Of a stretch of DNA of 27,304 bases, positions 7,032 through 14,957 are shown one piece after another. The translations under genes and the position numbers were made by a program. Source of the DNA: UKL13-2 sp031370625 (GTDB lineage Bacteria; Pseudomonadota; Gammaproteobacteria; Burkholderiales; Usitatibacteraceae); contig JANMQR010000402.1 of assembly GCA_031370625.1 (NCBI GenBank), forward strand, positions 1 through 27,304. The letters run 5' to 3'. Position 1 is the first letter of the stretch. Each line of letters begins with the position of its first letter. The notes under the pieces are model-generated. The model saw only the letters and a list, made by a program, of their open reading frames with translations, ran no database searches and was not told the DNA's origin.

Positions 7032-9091
7032 GCACCGCAGAATTTAGCCACAAGAGTTTTTTCAACCAGCTTAAGAAGTACTACCTGATCTATACAGGTG
7101 GTTTCCTGCTTTTCGTCGTGGCGCTTGCCATCGCCGAACAGATGGGATTGTCCCGCAAATACATTGGCTATACCTTCCTGATCGCGACCATCGGCCTGTA
7201 TGCATCAATTGGCATTATGAGTCGCACCGTAGATGCGGCGGAGTATTACGTGGCAGGTAGACGAGTACCCGCGTTTTTCAACGGCATGGCAACAGGTGCC
7301 GACTGGATGAGCGCCGCGTCATTTATCGGCATGGCCGGAACGCTTTATCTCTCGGGCTTCGACGGCTTGGCGTTCGTCATGGGATGGACTGGTGGCTACT
7401 GTCTGGTCGCATTCTTGCTGGCACCTTACCTGCGGAAGTTTGGGCAGTTCACCATCCCGGATTTTCTGGGCGAGCGTTATGGTGGTAATTTCGTGCGAAG
7501 CATTGGCATTTTCGCAGCGATTCTCGTTTCATTTACGTATGTCGTAGCGCAGATTTTCGGCGTCGGCCTGATCACCAGCCGGTTTACGGGGCTTGAGTTC
7601 ACCTACGGCGTTTTCGTCGGCCTGGCAGGTATCCTGGTTTGTTCGTTCTTGGGGGGCATGCGCGCGGTAACGTGGACTCAAGTTGCGCAGTACATCATTC
7701 TGATCGTAGCGTACCTGACACCCGTGGTTTGGCTGTCGATGAAGCATACCGGCAACCCAATACCGCAAATCGCATATGGTCAGGTCCTGCAAAAAGTGAC
7801 CGAACGCGAAAAAGTTCTGACGGCTGACCCGAAAGAAGTCGAAGTGCGCAATATTTTCAAGGCGCGTGCTGACGCAGCAAACGCGGGTCTGAAAGAGCCG
7901 GCCGCAGAATTTGCCAAAGGCAAGACTGCTGTGGAGCAGAAACTCGCGGATGCCAGAGCGGCAAATGCAACGCCAGAACAGATTGCAGCGGCTGAGAAAG
8001 CCGTTGCGGCGTATCCAAAGGATGAGGCCGCAGCCAAGGCGCAATGGAACAAGGATAAGGGCCTTGCTGCACGCGCCGCACCACCGAAGCCGCATGCCAC
8101 GCCGTTCCCGGGCAAAGATGAAAAGGCCTCAGATATCGCACGCAAGAATTTTCTTGGCATTGTGTTCTGCATGATGATCGGTACCGCTGCGTTACCGCAC
8201 ATTCTGATGAGGTACTACACTACGCCAAGCGTCAGGCAGGCACGCCAGTCGGTGTTCTGGTCGCTGTTCTTTATTTTCCTGCTGTACTTCACCGCGCCAG
8301 CGTTGGCGGTTCTAGCCAAGTACGACATTTACAACTTCCTGGTTGGCTCATCGTTCGCTAGCCTGCCTGCGTGGGCGGCAAGTTGGGCGGCGGTGGATCC
8401 GACATTGCTTTCCATTACGGACGTCAACAAGGACGGGATTGTACAGCTCGCGGAAATCGTGATCGGTGGTGACATCATTGTGCTGGCGACACCTGAAATT
8501 GCCGGTCTACCCTACGTCGTATCGGGTCTGGTGGCGGCCGGCGGTCTTGCGGCTGCGCTGTCAACTGCTGATGGTCTATTGTTGACGATTGCCAACGCGT
8601 TGTCACACGATCTCTACTACAAGATGCTAGACCCACAGGCAAGCACATCGCGCCGCGTCACGGTGTCCAAAGTATTGTTGATACTGGTCGCAGCGATAGC
8701 GGCGTATGTAACGTCACTAAGACCAGGCGACATATTATTTCTGGTTGGCGCAGCGTTCTCGCTTGCAGCTTCCGCATTTTTCCCGGCGCTGGTAATGGGG
8801 GTATTCTGGAAGCGAGCCAATAAATGGGGGGCGATTACGGGCATGATCGCCGGGCTGGGGCTATGTATGTATTACATGATCCAGACCTATCCATTTTTCG
8901 GCGGCGTCGCGGCAAATCAGTGGTTTGATATGACACCGATTACGGCGGGCGTGTTTGGCGTACCGGTCGGCATCATCACCATCATCGTGGTCAGCCTGCT
9001 AACGCCCGCGCCCTCAAGGCAAGTGCAGGAACTGGTAGAGCATGTTCGCTACCCCAATCTGCAGGGTGACATCAACACCATGGCAACATAA
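7028..9091 (+). CDS. Sodium/solute symporter, acetate-type (VC_2705/ActP-like), with large insert
   Basis: 687 residues, longer than the roughly 550-600 usual for this SLC5-type family. It has about 13 membrane helices, with signatures VDAAEYYVAGRRVPAFFNGM, TGADWMSAASFIGMAGTLYL and, near the end, GGLAAALSTADGLLLTIANA, which resembles the Na2-site region of ActP-like carriers. Residues about 250-372 form a charged, Ala/Lys/Glu-rich helical insert between membrane helices. Residues 465-476 read DVNKDGIVQLAE, a canonical EF-hand-type calcium loop. It probably imports acetate, propionate or a related monocarboxylate with sodium. It overlaps DUF4212 by 4 bp and is followed by a hairpin terminator. 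The substrate is inferred from family and from the acs/CrbSR genes nearby. Confidence 0.92.
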   Translation: MSTAEFSHKSFFNQLKKYYLIYTGGFLLFVVALAIAEQMGLSRKYIGYTFLIATIGLYASIGIMSRTVDAAEYYVAGRRVPAFFNGMATGADWMSAASFIGMAGTLYLSGFDGLAFVMGWTGGYCLVAFLLAPYLRKFGQFTIPDFLGERYGGNFVRSIGIFAAILVSFTYVVAQIFGVGLITSRFTGLEFTYGVFVGLAGILVCSFLGGMRAVTWTQVAQYIILIVAYLTPVVWLSMKHTGNPIPQIAYGQVLQKVTEREKVLTADPKEVEVRNIFKARADAANAGLKEPAAEFAKGKTAVEQKLADARAANATPEQIAAAEKAVAAYPKDEAAAKAQWNKDKGLAARAAPPKPHATPFPGKDEKASDIARKNFLGIVFCMMIGTAALPHILMRYYTTPSVRQARQSVFWSLFFIFLLYFTAPALAVLAKYDIYNFLVGSSFASLPAWAASWAAVDPTLLSITDVNKDGIVQLAEIVIGGDIIVLATPEIAGLPYVVSGLVAAGGLAAALSTADGLLLTIANALSHDLYYKMLDPQASTSRRVTVSKVLLILVAAIAAYVTSLRPGDILFLVGAAFSLAASAFFPALVMGVFWKRANKWGAITGMIAGLGLCMYYMIQTYPFFGGVAANQWFDMTPITAGVFGVPVGIITIIVVSLLTPAPSRQVQELVEHVRYPNLQGDINTMAT

Positions 9092-9114
9092 ACTCCAACA
9101 GTCCGGGGTTCTAC

Positions 9115-9146
9115 AGAACAAGGCCCGCGAAAGCGGGTTTTGTTCT
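9115..9146 (+). terminator. Rho-independent-like terminator after symporter operon
   Basis: Arms AGAACAAGGCCCGC (9115-9128) and GCGGGTTTTGTTCT (9133-9146) form a 14-bp stem with two G-U pairs closed by a GAAA tetraloop. It begins 24 bp after the symporter stop. The U-run is inside the 3' arm rather than a long tail, so it may also act in the reverse direction or protect the mRNA end. Confidence 0.75.
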
Positions 9147-9242
9147 TGTGGAACCTTCTGGCCGCAGTAATAAACTTTGCGGTACTTCAGGACTCGCTTT
9201 GATGATGGTATTTTGAAAACACTTTCCCCATAAGGTAGCGCT

Positions 9243-9806
9243 ATGAATTTTGACCAGTGGAAACATTTTTACCGTGCTCGATTTTTTCTGTTGATCAAGC
9301 AGGATGCCAAAGCAATCGAGAGCTTCAAAATGTCACTCGCCGCGAATCCGGATTTCGGTTTGGCCGCCAGCTGCCTCGGGCATGCGTATGCTCTGAAGGG
9401 CAGCATGGAGCATGCGGAGCCCTACTTTTTGGAGGCACTCCGCATTAACCCGAACGACAGCGTCACGCACTTTAATCTTGGCTTTAACTATGAGAGGCAG
9501 AAGCAATTCGACAAGGCGATTGCGTCCTTTCAGTCGGCCATAGCGTTGAACCCGAAAAATGATCGTGCATGGTACGGGATGGGACTTGCGCATGCAGCGA
9601 TGAACCGCCACGATGCCGCCGCCGAGGCGCTGCAAACCGCCGCAGAGCTTCAGCCGATGAATCCACACGCCTGGTACAGCCTCGGCATGGCTCACTACAC
9701 CATGGGCAACAAGAGAAAGGTCAGCGAAATTATCGAACATCTAAACCGGTTTGATCCAAAAATGACCAAACAATTGATTCGTGAAACATCGTTCGAGGGC
9801 CATTGA
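9243..9806 (+). CDS. Tetratricopeptide-repeat protein
   Basis: 187 residues, nearly all TPR. At least four 34-residue repeats are readable from about residue 17 to 170, for example AIESFKMSLAANPDFGLAAS, AEPYFLEALRINPNDSVTHF, AIASFQSAIALNPKNDRAWY and AEALQTAAELQPMNPHAWYS. No signal peptide or membrane helix is seen, so it is probably a cytosolic protein-interaction scaffold. AAGG lies 8 nt before the ATG. Its stop overlaps the start of the next membrane-protein gene (TGATG), so the two are coupled. Specific function is unknown. Confidence 0.88.
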   Translation: MNFDQWKHFYRARFFLLIKQDAKAIESFKMSLAANPDFGLAASCLGHAYALKGSMEHAEPYFLEALRINPNDSVTHFNLGFNYERQKQFDKAIASFQSAIALNPKNDRAWYGMGLAHAAMNRHDAAAEALQTAAELQPMNPHAWYSLGMAHYTMGNKRKVSEIIEHLNRFDPKMTKQLIRETSFEGH

Positions 9807-10081
9807 TGCTGCAACTCGTCATCATTCTGAAAGCGTTGGCGGAAGTGGCTTTATTCGCATTTGTCGGGCAAGGCATTCTGTATCTGTTCGCCGGCGCCAA
9901 ACGAGAATCTAATTTTGTTTACACAATGTTCAAGACGCTTACTTCGCCCGTCACCAAAATAGTTCGCCTCATTACACCTCGTTTCATCATCGATCAGCAC
10001 ATCACGTTCCTGGCGTTCTTTCTCCTTCTGGTCTTGTGGGTGGTGCTGACGATAAGCAAAATAAACTTCATGCTAACTTGA
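9806..10081 (+). CDS. Small two-helix membrane protein, unknown function
   Basis: 91 residues from the ATG that shares a base with the TPR stop codon; a TTG one codon upstream is possible but less likely. Hydrophobic segments are at about 3-30 (LQLVIILKALAEVALFAFVG) and about 66-86 (ITFLAFFLLLVLWVVLTIS), with a basic amphipathic middle (KTLTSPVTKIVRLITPRFI). I do not recognise a named family. The coupling suggests that it anchors or partners the TPR protein at the membrane. Confidence 0.75.
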   Translation: MLQLVIILKALAEVALFAFVGQGILYLFAGAKRESNFVYTMFKTLTSPVTKIVRLITPRFIIDQHITFLAFFLLLVLWVVLTISKINFMLT

Positions 10082-10108
10082 TCCGATGATCTCCGTTCGG
10101 CGCTCGCA

Positions 10109-10149
10109 ACGGGCAATAAATGGCTCCAGATACCCGCCAATGCTCGGGT
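10109..10149 (+). repeat. Degenerate intergenic repeat, copy 1
   Basis: Contains ACGGGCA and the shared core ACCCGCCAATGCT (10132-10144). It resembles copies at 17652-17715 (CCGCCAATGCTAG) and 21236-21301 (ACGGGCA and ACCCGCCGATGCTAG). Locally ACCCG (10132-10136) can pair with CGGGT (10145-10149). It lies in the 230-bp gap after the small membrane protein gene. Confidence 0.4.
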
Positions 10150-10253
10150 CTGAAAAAATATGCAGCGCGCGCATTTAATCATCGCGCGTCAACCACAAAA
10201 TACGATGGAGAATGCGCACCACCTAATACTCCGCAATTACGCAGTTCCGACAG

Positions 10254-10282
10254 TTGACCGTTCCTCGATTGAAGCGGACAAT
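10254..10282 (+). promoter_or_regulatory. Sigma70-like promoter for the 176-residue protein gene
   Basis: A -35 box TTGACC (10254-10259) is separated by 17 bp from a -10 box GACAAT (10277-10282). Transcription would start near 10289, about 20 nt before the GTG start at 10312. Predicted from sequence only. Confidence 0.45.
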
Positions 10283-10311
10283 TCTTCAACATTTTCCTAT
10301 TAGAGAACGGC

Positions 10312-10842
10312 GTGGATACAAACATCGTCTTTGTCAAAACCGACAAAGGTCGCAATGAAATCGAAAAGCGCGACTACCACATCAACTTCAAGCTGCGGAT
10401 CGCGCTCATCCTGGTCAACGGAAAAAGTACGGTTAGCGAAATGCTGTCGAAAATACCAGGAGACGGTACGGCCCTGCTTGAGTCTTTGCACCATGATGGA
10501 TACATTGCCGCCGTTGGCGGCAACGCACCAACGACGTCGGCTGCACCTGGCGCGCAAATGGGGCAGGTTGCGCAAAGCAGTGCAGGTGCACAGACGGCTT
10601 CAACCAACGAAAACGACTCAGGCGAAAAAACTGAATTCGATCTTGAAACCGCAAAGCGTCAAGCGGTAAAGGTGATTGAATCGGTGCTAGGGCCGGGCGG
10701 TGAATCCATGGCGATTGCCATTGAGCGCTGCAAATCGCGCGAAGACTTTGACAAGCACGCAAAGCGTACACTCGAGATCATCACACGGGTGGGCGGACCA
10801 CGCAAAGCCGCCGAGTTCCTCGCGCAGACCGATCTGCAGTAG
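10312..10842 (+). CDS. Two-part cytosolic protein of unknown function
   Basis: 176 residues from a GTG start, with AGAG about 9 nt upstream. Residues 1-65 (VKTDKGRNEIEKRDYHINFK, then LRIALILVNGKSTVSEML and a final LLESLHHDGYIA) look like a small winged-helix-type domain of a kind I associate with betaproteobacterial hypothetical proteins. Residues about 70-100 are a low-complexity Ala/Gln/Ser/Thr linker. Residues about 108-176 are a helical domain (FDLETAKRQAVKVIESVLG to PRKAAEFLAQTDLQ). No catalytic motif is visible. It converges on the crbR-like gene, 23 bp away, without a clear terminator between them. Confidence 0.75.
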   Translation: MDTNIVFVKTDKGRNEIEKRDYHINFKLRIALILVNGKSTVSEMLSKIPGDGTALLESLHHDGYIAAVGGNAPTTSAAPGAQMGQVAQSSAGAQTASTNENDSGEKTEFDLETAKRQAVKVIESVLGPGGESMAIAIERCKSREDFDKHAKRTLEIITRVGGPRKAAEFLAQTDLQ

Positions 10843-10865
10843 CGCCGGATTCTGCGCGGAAAGCC

Positions 10866-11498
10866 TTATTTGGCCCAAGGCTGCATGGCGATTTGTACGA
10901 GCTCCGCCACCGATTCCACCTCGAGCTTTTCCATAATTTTGGCACGATGCGCCTCCACCGTTTTCGCGCCAATCTGAAGCTCCTCTGCAATGACGCGATT
11001 AATCTTGCCTGAGACGACATGATGCATTACCTCACGCTCGCGATGGGTAAGCAGCGCCAAGCGGGCTTGTTTTAGATTCAGGTTGCTGCGTGAGCGTCGC
11101 AATAATTGATCGCGAAACAGACAATCCTGCGCGAGTGCGACAATCTTTTTATAGTCAAACGGCTTCTCAATGAAATCAATTGCGCCCTGCTTGACTGCGG
11201 ACACCGCTTTGGCAACATCCGCGCGCGCGCTCATGAAAATCACCGGAATTACTATGCCGTGCTCAATCAAATAATGTTGCAACTCAAGGCCGCTCATACC
11301 CGGCATGTAGAGATCGACGACCAGACAACCGGGTGCGCCCGCCTTGTACGATTTAAGAAATTGCTGTGCGCCGGCAAATGCTGATACCGCAATCCCGTTG
11401 CTGCTCATCAGCCACATTAATAGTTCGCGAATCGATTCGTCATCATCCACCACATAGACGGTCGGCAGCTCTGGTTTTAATTCACCCTCAGCGCACAT
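10866..11498 (-). CDS. crbR: FixJ/NarL-type response regulator, CrbR-like
   Basis: 210 residues from MCAEGELKPELPTVYVVDDD. Receiver domain at about 14-125: acidic DDD (18-20), phosphoacceptor Asp62 in VVDLYMPGMSG, Ser90 and Lys112 in IEKPF. LuxR-type helix-turn-helix at about 148-205: LTHREREVMHHVVSG and ELQIGAKTVEAHRAKIMEKL. A longer ORF to 11624 has only non-homologous residues before the receiver. It overlaps the preceding receiver gene by 11 bp. In Vibrio and Pseudomonas, CrbR with the SLC5-type kinase CrbS activates acs and acetate-uptake genes; this pairing and the nearby acs make that the best reading. Confidence 0.85.
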   Translation of the reverse strand: MCAEGELKPELPTVYVVDDDESIRELLMWLMSSNGIAVSAFAGAQQFLKSYKAGAPGCLVVDLYMPGMSGLELQHYLIEHGIVIPVIFMSARADVAKAVSAVKQGAIDFIEKPFDYKKIVALAQDCLFRDQLLRRSRSNLNLKQARLALLTHREREVMHHVVSGKINRVIAEELQIGAKTVEAHRAKIMEKLEVESVAELVQIAMQPWAK

Positions 11499-11877
11499 CC
11501 GAACCGCCCTTCGCAGCAAGCAGCGCGCGAACTTGCGCGAGCAAATCTTGCGTCCCAAACGGCTTGACCTGATACGCATCCACGCCAGCGGCTTCACCGC
11601 GCGCCAAATCGGCAGCGCCGCCACGCGCGGTCAACATCAGCACTTTAAGGTGTTTGTGCGCGGCATCCGCGCGCAACGCAAGGCAAACCGCCAAGCCACT
11701 TAGTCTCGGCAACATCAGATCAAGTACGATCAGGTCCGGCAGGAATTTTTTTGCCATTCGCAGCGCCTCCTCACCATCTTGCGCAATCTGGGTCTCATAG
11801 CCTTCATTGCGCAGCAAAAACTCAAGCGACATCGCAATCGCAGGCTCATCATCAGCGATCAAGACACGCGTCAACAT
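11488..11877 (-). CDS. Stand-alone receiver-domain response regulator (CheY-like)
   Basis: 129 residues, a single receiver domain with no output domain. It has the acidic pair Asp9/Asp10, phosphoacceptor Asp53 in LIVLDLMLPRLSG, Thr83 in MLTARGG and Lys105 in VKPFG. It overlaps the kinase stop by 7 bp and the crbR-like gene by 11 bp, so all three are probably made together. Some related SLC5-sensor kinases carry a C-terminal receiver; here it may be supplied as a separate protein that serves as phosphate sink or relay. Confidence 0.88.
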   Translation of the reverse strand: MLTRVLIADDEPAIAMSLEFLLRNEGYETQIAQDGEEALRMAKKFLPDLIVLDLMLPRLSGLAVCLALRADAAHKHLKVLMLTARGGAADLARGEAAGVDAYQVKPFGTQDLLAQVRALLAAKGGSDVR

Positions 11878-14618
11878 CGCTCAGCCACCATGGTTTTGAT
11901 CGGCAGCGAGAAAGAAAAGGTGGCACCACGCGAACGCTCACTAACCACCCACAAGCGGCCGCCAAAGTGACCGACGATCTGTCGGCAAATCGCAAGCCCC
12001 AGTCCAGTGCCCGGCGGCTTTTCGGTGAGTGAGTTACCGACCTGACGAAACTTTTCAAAAATCAATTCCTGGTCCTCTTTGGCAATACCTATGCCGTTGT
12101 CACACACATTTATCTGCACCGAGCCCGGCTGTAGGGTTAACGAGACGACCACTTGCCCGTGCCCTGCATCGCAAAACTTCACTGAATTCGACAGCAAATT
12201 CAGCATCACCTGCATGAGTCGATCACGGTCAGCCACCACCATTACCGACTCGCTTGGGAGGTTGATTTCAAGCTGAACATCGCGCGCTTTGAACAGCTGG
12301 CTAACGGTATTCGACGCATCATCAATAATCTCTCGCAGATCGAGGGTGACATTCTGCCACTCGGCTGCGCCCGATTCGAGTTTGGCCAAATCAAGCACCT
12401 GGTTAATGAGGCGCGTAAGGCGCTCGGACTCCTTCACGAGAATACCAAGGAAGCGCGAACGCTCGTCTACATCGAGCGTCGGGTTGTCATGCAAAATCTC
12501 GGAGAACGCGCGAATCGAGGTCAGCGGCGTGCGCAGCTCGTGGGTCACGGTTGAAATAAAATCGTCTTTCAGTCGATCCAGTTCTTGCAGGCGCTCATTG
12601 GCGTTGCGCAATTCAGTCGTTGCCGCCTCCAGTTCAGCCCGTTTTTCTTCCAGCTCTTGATTGTGTGCAATCGCCTGCGATGCTTCATCAATAATCGCCA
12701 TAACCTCATCCACGCGCAGCGGCTCCTCATCCACAACGGAGGAAACCATGGCTCGCGCGGATGACGCGCCGATGGCGCCGGCCAACTGAATTTCCGCAAA
12801 GTGAACCAGCCTCGCGTCCGCGTCGAGCTCGTCTGCCGAGGCTGCGCCGTTCGCACGCGCATAGCCATCAAACAATTCAGCCGCCCGCAGCGGGCCCAGA
12901 AAGCGGCCCAACAAGGTCTGTAGCGACGCAGCCGAGGCAGTGCCACGCCAAAATCCGGTGCGCTCGCCAGTCTGACTCAATACGTCCACAAACAAAGTCG
13001 CCTGAATGCGTTCTGACGCGCTCTGGCGGCTGAGCAAGGACACCAGCACAAACGCGCCGACATTGCCCAGCATGCTCCAGATCATCGCGTGGGTGGTTTG
13101 ATCAAGCCCCTTCAAACCAAACAATTGCAGCGGCTTTAATAATTCGATGCCGAACGGTCCCTGCTCGATCAGTGCAATAGACGCCCAACCTGATTGCACG
13201 AACGCAGGCATCATCAAGGTATATCCCCAAATCAGAAAACCCAGACTCAATCCAGCCAGAGCGCCTGCACGGGTGGCATTTCGCCAGTACAAACCACCGA
13301 TCACCGTAGGCGCGAATTGCGCCACGGCCGCAAAGGAAATGAGCCCGATCGAGACAAGCGCGTACGCCTCGCCCGCGAGCAAATAGTAAAAATAGCCGAG
13401 CATCAGAATGGCCATAATCGCGGCGCGACGAATATCGAGCAGCAGATTACTCAGCGCTTCGTGCGGCATAAAGCGTGCGCGCGTAAACCGCAACAGCGGC
13501 GGCATGACCAGATCGTTGCACACCATCGTTGAAAGCGCGATGGTCTCCACAATCACCATGCCCGTTGCTGCTGATAATCCACCAATAAAGACCAGCAACG
13601 CCAGCCATTCCTGACGTTGCGACATCGGCAGCGTCAGCACAAATGTGTCAGCGTTTACATTGCCGCCCTGAAAATGCAACAAGCCTCCGAACGCAATCGG
13701 CAACACGAAAAGATTGATCGCAAACATATAAAGCGGAAATAGCCAGACCGCTTTATTCAAATGTTTTTCATCGACATTTTCGATCACCGCAATCTGGAAC
13801 TGGCGCGGTAAAAACACGATGGCCAGCATCGACAAGATCGTGAGCCAGATCCAGCTCACATAGTTGCCGGCCGCCGCGCCGAACGGTGTGGCGAGCGCGG
13901 CCAATTCCGGACGTGCCATCGCCTGACCAAAAATATCGCCGGGACCGTTGAACATGCCAAACGTGACGAACGTACCCACCGCCACAAACGCGATCAGTTT
14001 CACCAGCGATTCAAACGCGATCGCCGCCACCATGCCCTCGTGCCGCTCCGCCACATCGAGTTGTCGGGTGCCAAATGCGATCGTGAATAACGCGAGAAAA
14101 ATTGCAATGTAGAAAGCCGTGTCATTCACAATGCTGACCGCACCGATCTTTTGCGGCATGACGATTTCCGGGTATTGCAGCAGGATTTGAAAACTGGTCG
14201 AGATCGCTTTCAGTTGCAGTGAGATATAGGGCAGGATGCCAACCACCGCGATAACCGTAACCAGGCCACCCAGCAGCGCACTTTTACCATACCGCGATGC
14301 AACGAAATCAGCCAGTGACGTAATGCGATTGATCTTGCTTATCCGAATCATCTTGCGCACCACAAACCACCACAGCATCATCATCAGCGTGGGGCCGATG
14401 TAGATCGGCAAAAATCCCACGCCATCGCTGGCGGCACGGCCGACGCTGCCATAAAATGTCCACGCAGTTGCATAGACGCCGAGCGACAGCGCATAAACGT
14501 AAGGCGTTGAAATCAGCGATCTGCCTTGATCAGCACGCCGATCTGCGTAGTACGCGATCGCGAACAGAAAGCCGATGTAGGCAAACGACGCGAACACGAT
14601 GACCCAACCTTTCAGCAT
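11871..14618 (-). CDS. crbS: Histidine kinase with SLC5 transporter-like sensor, CrbS/CbrA-type
   Basis: 915 residues from ATG 14618, with GAAGG 10 nt upstream; a TTG at 14627 is less likely. Residues 1 to about 540 form an SLC5/SSS membrane domain with about 13 helices (GWVIVFASFAYIGFLFAIAY at the N-terminus, ATAWTFYGSVGRAA, FLPRQFQIAVIEN). A STAC-like linker follows (about 575-645; FLGPLRAAELFDGYA and ARAMVSSVVDEEPL), then a coiled coil (about 650-685). The kinase core has His693 in FISTVTHELRTPLTSIRAF, the N box MLNLLSNSVKF, the G1 box CDNGIGIA and the G2 box GTGLGLAICRQ. No PAS domain and no attached receiver are visible. The proposed role is to sense acetate or a related carbon signal and control acs and uptake through the two regulators downstream. 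Confidence 0.9.
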   Translation of the reverse strand: MLKGWVIVFASFAYIGFLFAIAYYADRRADQGRSLISTPYVYALSLGVYATAWTFYGSVGRAASDGVGFLPIYIGPTLMMMLWWFVVRKMIRISKINRITSLADFVASRYGKSALLGGLVTVIAVVGILPYISLQLKAISTSFQILLQYPEIVMPQKIGAVSIVNDTAFYIAIFLALFTIAFGTRQLDVAERHEGMVAAIAFESLVKLIAFVAVGTFVTFGMFNGPGDIFGQAMARPELAALATPFGAAAGNYVSWIWLTILSMLAIVFLPRQFQIAVIENVDEKHLNKAVWLFPLYMFAINLFVLPIAFGGLLHFQGGNVNADTFVLTLPMSQRQEWLALLVFIGGLSAATGMVIVETIALSTMVCNDLVMPPLLRFTRARFMPHEALSNLLLDIRRAAIMAILMLGYFYYLLAGEAYALVSIGLISFAAVAQFAPTVIGGLYWRNATRAGALAGLSLGFLIWGYTLMMPAFVQSGWASIALIEQGPFGIELLKPLQLFGLKGLDQTTHAMIWSMLGNVGAFVLVSLLSRQSASERIQATLFVDVLSQTGERTGFWRGTASAASLQTLLGRFLGPLRAAELFDGYARANGAASADELDADARLVHFAEIQLAGAIGASSARAMVSSVVDEEPLRVDEVMAIIDEASQAIAHNQELEEKRAELEAATTELRNANERLQELDRLKDDFISTVTHELRTPLTSIRAFSEILHDNPTLDVDERSRFLGILVKESERLTRLINQVLDLAKLESGAAEWQNVTLDLREIIDDASNTVSQLFKARDVQLEINLPSESVMVVADRDRLMQVMLNLLSNSVKFCDAGHGQVVVSLTLQPGSVQINVCDNGIGIAKEDQELIFEKFRQVGNSLTEKPPGTGLGLAICRQIVGHFGGRLWVVSERSRGATFSFSLPIKTMVAERC

Positions 14619-14661
14619 GGCAGGCAAGCCTTCGTGTGTGAGAACAAACGCAATCGCAACA

Positions 14662-14910
14662 TTATCGAAACCGTTCGATGGCCAGATACATAAACAAGAT
14701 CAACGCGGCCCACGCCAGAAAAAGATAAGCAAACAGGACGGGAATGCCGAACAGGGTGGCACCAACATTAAAGACAGCGAGCACGGGGAAATTAAACAGC
14801 ACGACACCAAGCAGAAAAATACACACGAGCCGCTGTCCGCGATGCCCGCGTCGGGGGCCTAATGCATTATCGGGTTCAGTTTTTTGCAAAGTTTTATTCG
14901 CCATTTTCAT
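14662..14910 (-). CDS. Small two-helix membrane protein upstream of the SLC5-kinase
   Basis: 82 residues: a hydrophilic N-terminus (MKMANKTLQKTEPDNA, then basic PRRGHRGQR), a first helix RLVCIFLLGVVLFNFPVLAV and a second IPVLFAYLFLAWAALILFMY ending in LAIERFR. It lies 43 bp before the kinase start and 47 bp after the exonuclease gene, all on one strand. AGGA lies about 11 nt before the ATG; the internal ATG at codon 3 is also possible. I do not recognise a named family. It recalls the small ORF (cbrX) coupled to cbrA in Pseudomonas, and the DUF4212 subunit of SLC5-type symporters, but sequence similarity is not shown. Confidence 0.75.
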   Translation of the reverse strand: MKMANKTLQKTEPDNALGPRRGHRGQRLVCIFLLGVVLFNFPVLAVFNVGATLFGIPVLFAYLFLAWAALILFMYLAIERFR

Positions 14911-14957
14911 TTGCTAGTTATTCCTGCCGGGGCAAAGTTGTCAATACGATCTCATCG

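Noticed and set aside
7529..8202. Long minus-strand ORFs opposite the symporter gene
   Set aside because: They are composition shadows of the Ala/Lys-rich insert, with no ribosome sites or family features.
10821..10860. Inverted repeat CGCGCAGA ... TCTGCGCG at the convergent gene ends as a terminator
   Set aside because: The arms are separated by over 20 nt, overlap coding sequence and have no T-run on either strand.
11499..11624. N-terminal extension of the CrbR-like regulator
   Set aside because: The extra 42 residues are encoded inside the preceding receiver gene in another frame and do not resemble a receiver N-terminus; ATG 11498 begins just before the receiver.
14914..14944. Consensus -35 TTGACA on the minus strand just before the small membrane ORF
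   Set aside because: With 17-bp spacing the -10 would be a weak ATAACT a few bases before the ATG, leaving the AGGA ribosome site untranscribed.
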